In this document: positions 60,063 to 64,000 of the stretch, piece after piece
Numbering within the stretch: position 1 is the first letter of the stretch
Layout of the letters: each line of letters starts with the position of its first letter
DNA from: Ancylobacter polymorphus
Lineage (GTDB): Bacteria; Pseudomonadota; Alphaproteobacteria; Rhizobiales; Xanthobacteraceae
Assembly: GCF_022836935.1 (NCBI RefSeq)
Contig: NZ_CP083241.1
Location: forward strand, 168,091 to 232,090
Direction of reading: 5' to 3'
Length of the DNA stretch: 64,000 bases
Program-made: the position numbers and the translations under genes
Notes under the pieces: generated by a model
Told to the model about the DNA's origin: nothing
The model's database searches: none
Seen by the model: the letters and a program-made list of their open reading frames with translations, nothing else

Positions 60063-61100
60063 TCACTTCTGGATGAAGGACGCCCAGCGCTTCTGCGCCT
60101 CCTCGCCCGCCGGCGAGCTCCACCACGCCACCGAGATCAGAACCTGCTTGGCGGCATTCTCCGGCGAACTCGGCATCTGCGCGGCGCGCTCGGGCGAGAT
60201 CTTGCCGGTCTTGTAGGCGGCGGGGTTGCCCGGGCCGTAATCGATGTAGGCCGGGAAGTTCGCCTGGATGTCGGGCGAGATCGCCGCGTTCAGGAACTTG
60301 TACGAGGTGTCCAGATTGGGGGCGCCCTTGAGGATGCAGAGCGAGGTTTCCTGCAGGAAGCCCTGGTTGAATGTGTAGCCGATCGGCGCGCCTTCCTTGA
60401 TCACCGCCGTCACGCGGCCGTTCCACGCCATCTCCATGTCGATTTCGCCATCGGCGAGAAGCTGCGCCGACTGGGCACCCGAGGTCCACCACACGGTGAC
60501 ATGGGGTTTCAGTTCCTCCAGCTTCTTGAAGGCCCGGTCGACATCGAGCGGGTAGAGCTTGTCGGCCGGCACCCCGTCCGCCAGCAGCGCGGCCTCCAGC
60601 GTCGCCATCGGATGGCTGCGCAGCGCCCGCGTGCCGGGGAACTTCTTCACGTCCCAGAAGTCGGCCCAGGTCTTCGGGCCGTTCTCGCCGTATTTCTTTT
60701 TGTTGAACGCCAGCACCGATGAGTAGAACTCGTAGGGAACCGAATAGGCCGTCTTGTACTCTGCGGGGATGTCGGCCGCGTTGGGCAATTTCGCGAAGTC
60801 GAGCTTCTCGATCATGCCCTGCTCGCCGCCGCGGATGCAGTCCTTGGTCGGCGTGTCGATCACATCCCACACCGGCTTGCCGGTCGCGGTCTGGGTCTTC
60901 AGCACCGGCCAGGCGTCGGGCGAGGAATCCTGGTTGATGGTGATGCCGAGCAGCTTGGCCACCGGATCGAGGATGGCCTTGGTCTGGGCCTCCTGATAGG
61001 CGCCGCCCTGGGAGACGAAGGTGATCTGTTCGGCCGAGGCGGCCGCAGCCGACAGCAGCAGCGCCGCCATGATGATCGGGGTCGAGAGTGTCACGCGCAT
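60063..61100 (-). CDS. Periplasmic binding protein, spermidine/putrescine type
   Basis: The 345-residue protein starts at 61100 (MRVTLSTPIIMAALLLSAAA, signal to about ASAEQ; AGGAG 9-13 nt upstream). It has the PotD-like fold: ITFVSQGGAYQEAQTKAILD, VPYEFYSSVLAFNKKKYGEN and the DGEIDMEMAWNGR hinge. It delivers a polyamine or similar amine to the PotB/PotC channel. The exact ligand is not clear. Confidence 0.88.
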   Translation of the reverse strand: MRVTLSTPIIMAALLLSAAAASAEQITFVSQGGAYQEAQTKAILDPVAKLLGITINQDSSPDAWPVLKTQTATGKPVWDVIDTPTKDCIRGGEQGMIEKLDFAKLPNAADIPAEYKTAYSVPYEFYSSVLAFNKKKYGENGPKTWADFWDVKKFPGTRALRSHPMATLEAALLADGVPADKLYPLDVDRAFKKLEELKPHVTVWWTSGAQSAQLLADGEIDMEMAWNGRVTAVIKEGAPIGYTFNQGFLQETSLCILKGAPNLDTSYKFLNAAISPDIQANFPAYIDYGPGNPAAYKTGKISPERAAQMPSSPENAAKQVLISVAWWSSPAGEEAQKRWASFIQK

Positions 61101-61164
61101 TTCCGGTTCTCCTCTGGTCATTTTTATCGGCCGCTGGCGTCAGTGTGGCGATGGTCGCGGCGCG

Positions 61165-62469
61165 TCATCGCCCTATGGCATCGAGGAACTGGTACCAGCC
61201 CGCGACCAGGCGCACGGCGGGCTCGCGCAGTCCGTAGAACGGGATGGGGTGCAGCGGCTGGCGCGTCAGCAGGCCGAGATCCGGCGTGCCGCCGGTCACC
61301 AGCGCGGCGACGTGGCGGCCGATGCCGGAGGCAAGGGCGACGCCGGTGCCGTTGTAGCCGACGCAGTAGACGACGCGCTCATCCAGCCGGCCGAGATGGG
61401 GCAGGCTGTCGAGCGTCATCGCCACCAGGCCCGACCAGCGATGCTGCACCTTCACCGTGACAAGCTCGGGAAACTGCCGCACCATGGCCTTCTCCAGCGC
61501 GGCGAAGGCGGAATCGGTGTCGGTCTTGCCGAAGGCGCCGCGCCCGCCATACAGCAGCCGGTCGCCGGATTTCCGGAACCAGCGCATCATGCGCCGCGTC
61601 TCGGTGTAGCTGCGGCCGGTGGAGAGCAGGCCCGCACCCGGCGTGCCCGCCAGCGGTTCGGTCGCGATCATCGCCGAGCGGAACGGGATGATCGCCTTGC
61701 GCACCGGCGCCGTTGCCGGCGTCAGGTCGGAATAGGAGTTGGTGGCGATCACGAGCTGACGCGCATTGATGCGTCCGGCCGGCGTCTCGACGACCACGCC
61801 CGTGCCGTCGCGGCCGAAGCGGGTGACGGGCGTGGCCTCATGGATGGCGATGCCCTCGGCCTTCAGCCCCGCCGCCAGCCCCAGGACAAAGTTCAGCGGA
61901 TGGATGACCCCGCCATGGGTGCTGAGCATGCCGCCGGTGAAGCCGCGCGAACCGGTCTCCGCCGTCACCTCCCCGGCGCTCAGGATCGATATGCCGCGAT
62001 CGCCCAGCGTCTCGCGCAGCCACGCCGCCTCGCTCTTCAGCACGTCGAGCGTGTGCGCATTATGGGCGCAGCGCAGCGACCCCGAGGGCCGGTAGTCCGC
62101 GCCCTCGATGCCAAGCTCATCGACGAGGCGCCCGACATGCTCGACCGCCTCAAGGCCGAGAGCGTGCATGCTGCGGGCGGTGTCGAGGCCGTAGCGCGCG
62201 GCGATGTCCTTGAAGCCGGTGCGGTACTTGCCGGACACCACGCCGCCATTGCGCCCGCTCGCCCCCCAGCCGATGCGGTTCGCTTCGAGCACCACCGGCG
62301 ACAGGCCGGCCTTGGCGAGATAGCGCGCCGTGGAGAGGCCGGTATAGCCGCCGCCGATGATGGCGACGTCAAAGGACTGGTCGCCCGACAGGGGGCCCAT
62401 CTCCGGCCGAGCGACCGAGGTCGCCCGCCAGAGGGAGTCGATGTCGGCCGGGGTGCGGCGGTTGCCCAT
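61165..62469 (-). CDS. FAD-dependent amine oxidoreductase (DAO family)
   Basis: The 434-residue flavoenzyme has the FAD motif DVAIIGGGYTGLSTARYLAK (about 29-48) and the DAO signatures GWGASGRNGGVVSGKYRTGF and HRWSGLVAMTLDSLPHLGRL. Close families include gamma-glutamylputrescine oxidase and sarcosine-type oxidases. With a polyamine-type transporter around it, oxidation of the imported amine is likely. It lies 64 bp before the binding-protein gene. Confidence 0.85.
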   Translation of the reverse strand: MGNRRTPADIDSLWRATSVARPEMGPLSGDQSFDVAIIGGGYTGLSTARYLAKAGLSPVVLEANRIGWGASGRNGGVVSGKYRTGFKDIAARYGLDTARSMHALGLEAVEHVGRLVDELGIEGADYRPSGSLRCAHNAHTLDVLKSEAAWLRETLGDRGISILSAGEVTAETGSRGFTGGMLSTHGGVIHPLNFVLGLAAGLKAEGIAIHEATPVTRFGRDGTGVVVETPAGRINARQLVIATNSYSDLTPATAPVRKAIIPFRSAMIATEPLAGTPGAGLLSTGRSYTETRRMMRWFRKSGDRLLYGGRGAFGKTDTDSAFAALEKAMVRQFPELVTVKVQHRWSGLVAMTLDSLPHLGRLDERVVYCVGYNGTGVALASGIGRHVAALVTGGTPDLGLLTRQPLHPIPFYGLREPAVRLVAGWYQFLDAIGR

Positions 62470-62486
62470 GGCTGGTGCGCTCGCTC

Positions 62487-63209
62487 TCAGGCGGCCGCGC
62501 GGGCGTCGGCGAGTTCCGCGTCCACCGCGTCGGCGAGCTGCTTCAGCGAGGAGAAGTGATAATCCGGCTTAGTCAGCACCTTGGGGTCCGGCGTGCCGCC
62601 GAAGCCCTTCAGGCCCTGGCGCCGCTCGATCCAGCAGGTGACATAGCCCTCGGCCTTGGCGACGCCGATATCATGATGCTGGCTCTGCGCCACATGCAGG
62701 ATTTCGCACTGCTGGAAGCCGAGCGCCGACAGGCGGCCCTTATTGTAGGCGAAGAACCGCGGGTCCGGCTTCGCGCAACCCGTCTCGTCGCAGGTGACAC
62801 CGTCATGGAACGGGTTGCCGAGCGTCGCCGCATAGGCGGAGAAGGCGGTGCGGTCCGCATTGGTCATGGCGACGAGGCGGAAGTTCTTGCGGAGCCGGCG
62901 AAGGGCCTCGACGGAATCGGCGAAGGCCGGCCAGCGCAGCACCGCGAGCTGGAACGCCTCGGCGGTGGCCTCGTCGTTCTGGAACCCGCATTCATTGGCG
63001 AGCGAGAGATAGACATCCTTCATGGCGAAGGAGGAACGCCCGTAGAACTTGTCGCGCCCGCGCTTATAGGGCTCGAAGATCTCATCGTCGCTGGCCGCGG
63101 CGGCCTTGGGGCCGCCGAGCGCACGCACCGCGCTCAGGACACCCGTCTCGAAGTCGATCAGCGTGCCGACGACATCGAAGGTCATGACCTTGAAATCGGT
63201 GAACTTCAT
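62487..63209 (-). CDS. HAD-family hydrolase, haloacid-dehalogenase type II-like
   Basis: The 240-residue protein has motif I MTFDVVGTLID (nucleophile Asp about 12), motif II AMTNADRTAF, motif III Lys in TGCAKPDPRFFAYN and motif IV HVAQSQHHDIGVAKAEGY. It resembles 2-haloacid dehalogenases, but many relatives hydrolyse phosphates, so the substrate is open. It lies 17 bp before the DAO gene and 38 bp after the ATPase gene in the operon. Confidence 0.82.
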   Translation of the reverse strand: MKFTDFKVMTFDVVGTLIDFETGVLSAVRALGGPKAAAASDDEIFEPYKRGRDKFYGRSSFAMKDVYLSLANECGFQNDEATAEAFQLAVLRWPAFADSVEALRRLRKNFRLVAMTNADRTAFSAYAATLGNPFHDGVTCDETGCAKPDPRFFAYNKGRLSALGFQQCEILHVAQSQHHDIGVAKAEGYVTCWIERRQGLKGFGGTPDPKVLTKPDYHFSSLKQLADAVDAELADARAAA

Positions 63210-63247
63210 TTTCTTCGTTCCTTGTTGGCAGGTAGCGGGAAGAGGGG

Positions 63248-64000
63248 TCAGCGGGCGGGCGGCACGACGATGGTGTCGTCCGGATGGATGGCGACGGCGA
63301 TGCGCTGCCCGGGTTGTTTCAGCAGCGATCGGCCCTGATGGTTGCTCGGCACCCTCAGGCTGAGCCGCGCCCCGCGGTCCAGCTGCAGGAAGATGCGGAT
63401 GCTCTCGCCCTGATAGAGGGTCTCGGTCACGACGCCGCTCAGCACATTGACCGCCCCGGGCGCGTCGTCCGGGACGACGGTGAGCTTTTCGGAATGGACG
63501 ACGAGGAACAGCTCCGCCGCGTTCGGCACCGGGCGCGCACAGACGAGGCGCGTGCCGTCGAGATCGACCGCGCCATCGTCGATGCGCCGGACCGGCAGCA
63601 GCGTCGCCTCGCCGATGAAGCCGGCGACGAAGGCATCCGCCGGCGTGTCGTGCAGCCGCTCCGGCGTATCGACCTGGACCAGCTGGCCCTTGTTCATCAC
63701 GGCGATGCGGTCGCTCATGGTCAGGGCTTCGCGCTGGTCGTGCGTCACATAGATCATCGTCGCCGCAAGCTTGCGGTGGAGATGCTTGAGCTCGATCTGC
63801 ATCGTCTCGCGCAGCTGCTTGTCGAGGGCGGAAAGCGGCTCGTCCATCAGGATCAGGCGCGGCTCGAAGATCATGGCGCGGGCGAGGGCGACGCGCTGGC
63901 GCTGGCCGCCGGAAAGCTCATGGATCTTGCGCTCGGCAAAGCCGCCGAGCTCCACCATGTCGAGCGCCGCCTTGAGCTTGGCCGGCCATTCGGATTTCGG
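63248..64000 (-). CDS. ABC transporter ATPase, PotA type (5' end outside window)
   Basis: The last 250 or so codons of an ATPase: signature LSGGQRQRVALARAMIFEPR, Walker B LILMDEPLSALDKQLRE, H-loop YVTHDQREALTMSD, then a TOBE domain (VLSGVVTETLYQGESIRIFL). The frame stays open to position 64000, so the Walker A and start lie beyond the edge. It is the first visible gene of the operon and energises the PotB/PotC permease. Confidence 0.88.
   Translation of the reverse strand, partial: PKSEWPAKLKAALDMVELGGFAERKIHELSGGQRQRVALARAMIFEPRLILMDEPLSALDKQLRETMQIELKHLHRKLAATMIYVTHDQREALTMSDRIAVMNKGQLVQVDTPERLHDTPADAFVAGFIGEATLLPVRRIDDGAVDLDGTRLVCARPVPNAAELFLVVHSEKLTVVPDDAPGAVNVLSGVVTETLYQGESIRIFLQLDRGARLSLRVPSNHQGRSLLKQPGQRIAVAIHPDDTIVVPPAR

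Overview
The window is high-GC DNA carrying a repABC replication/partition operon, so it comes from a plasmid or chromid of an alphaproteobacterium. RepABC systems are confined to that class. The gene content (FecI/FecR iron regulation, tripartite tricarboxylate transporters, polyamine-type ABC genes) suggests the order Hyphomicrobiales, perhaps the Xanthobacteraceae, but I cannot fix a genus. No tRNA, rRNA or CRISPR array is visible.

Positions 1-14,700 form the plasmid maintenance block. It holds the end of an antitoxin plus a RES-domain toxin, a ScpB-DUF1403 pair, a vapBC pair, a tyrosine recombinase, an AbrB/PIN pair, and the rep operon on the minus strand (repA, a 68-codon repD-like ORF containing two parS palindromes, repB, a counter-transcribed RNA, repC). 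A complete Tn402/Tn5053-like transposon (2405-7688; tniA, tniB, tniQ and a serine resolvase) sits inside this block. It is flanked by a perfect 5-bp duplication, GGGCG, and lies 22-27 bp from a 10-7-10 bp palindrome that looks like a tyrosine-recombinase core site.

Positions 14,731-28,450 are an iron-siderophore island. Two FecI/FecR pairs each control a TonB-dependent receptor. Between and beside them lie a FhuF reductase, a double-length FhuB permease, a FhuD binding protein and a FhuC ATPase. The first receptor is fused at its C-terminus to a second, Omp25-like beta-barrel, which is unusual.

Positions 28,481-34,591 hold a TetR regulator divergent from a TriABC-like efflux operon with two lipoprotein adaptors and one RND pump. 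Positions 35,068-42,482 hold a tctCBA transporter operon, an LVIVD beta-propeller gene and a small ORF, then an acetoin pair: acetolactate decarboxylase with an extra N-terminal ribbon-helix-helix segment, and acetolactate synthase. A second RND pump and adaptor occupy 42,798-46,906, with a fragment of an aminotransferase pseudogene between.

Positions 47,111-49,651 hold a GntP-family permease and a patatin-like lipase. Positions 49,723-56,122 carry a second tctCBA operon divergent from a response regulator, a sensor kinase and a solute-binding protein (TctDE-like). From 64,000 down to 56,286 a long minus-strand operon encodes a spermidine/putrescine-type ABC transporter with a HAD hydrolase, an amine-oxidase-like flavoprotein, a GMC oxidoreductase and a cupin. 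It is probably an uptake and catabolism operon for an amine or amino-alcohol compound.

The accessory half therefore supplies import (iron-siderophores, carboxylates, polyamine-like compounds), export (two RND pumps) and a route to acetoin. The first 14 kb keeps the replicon stable.
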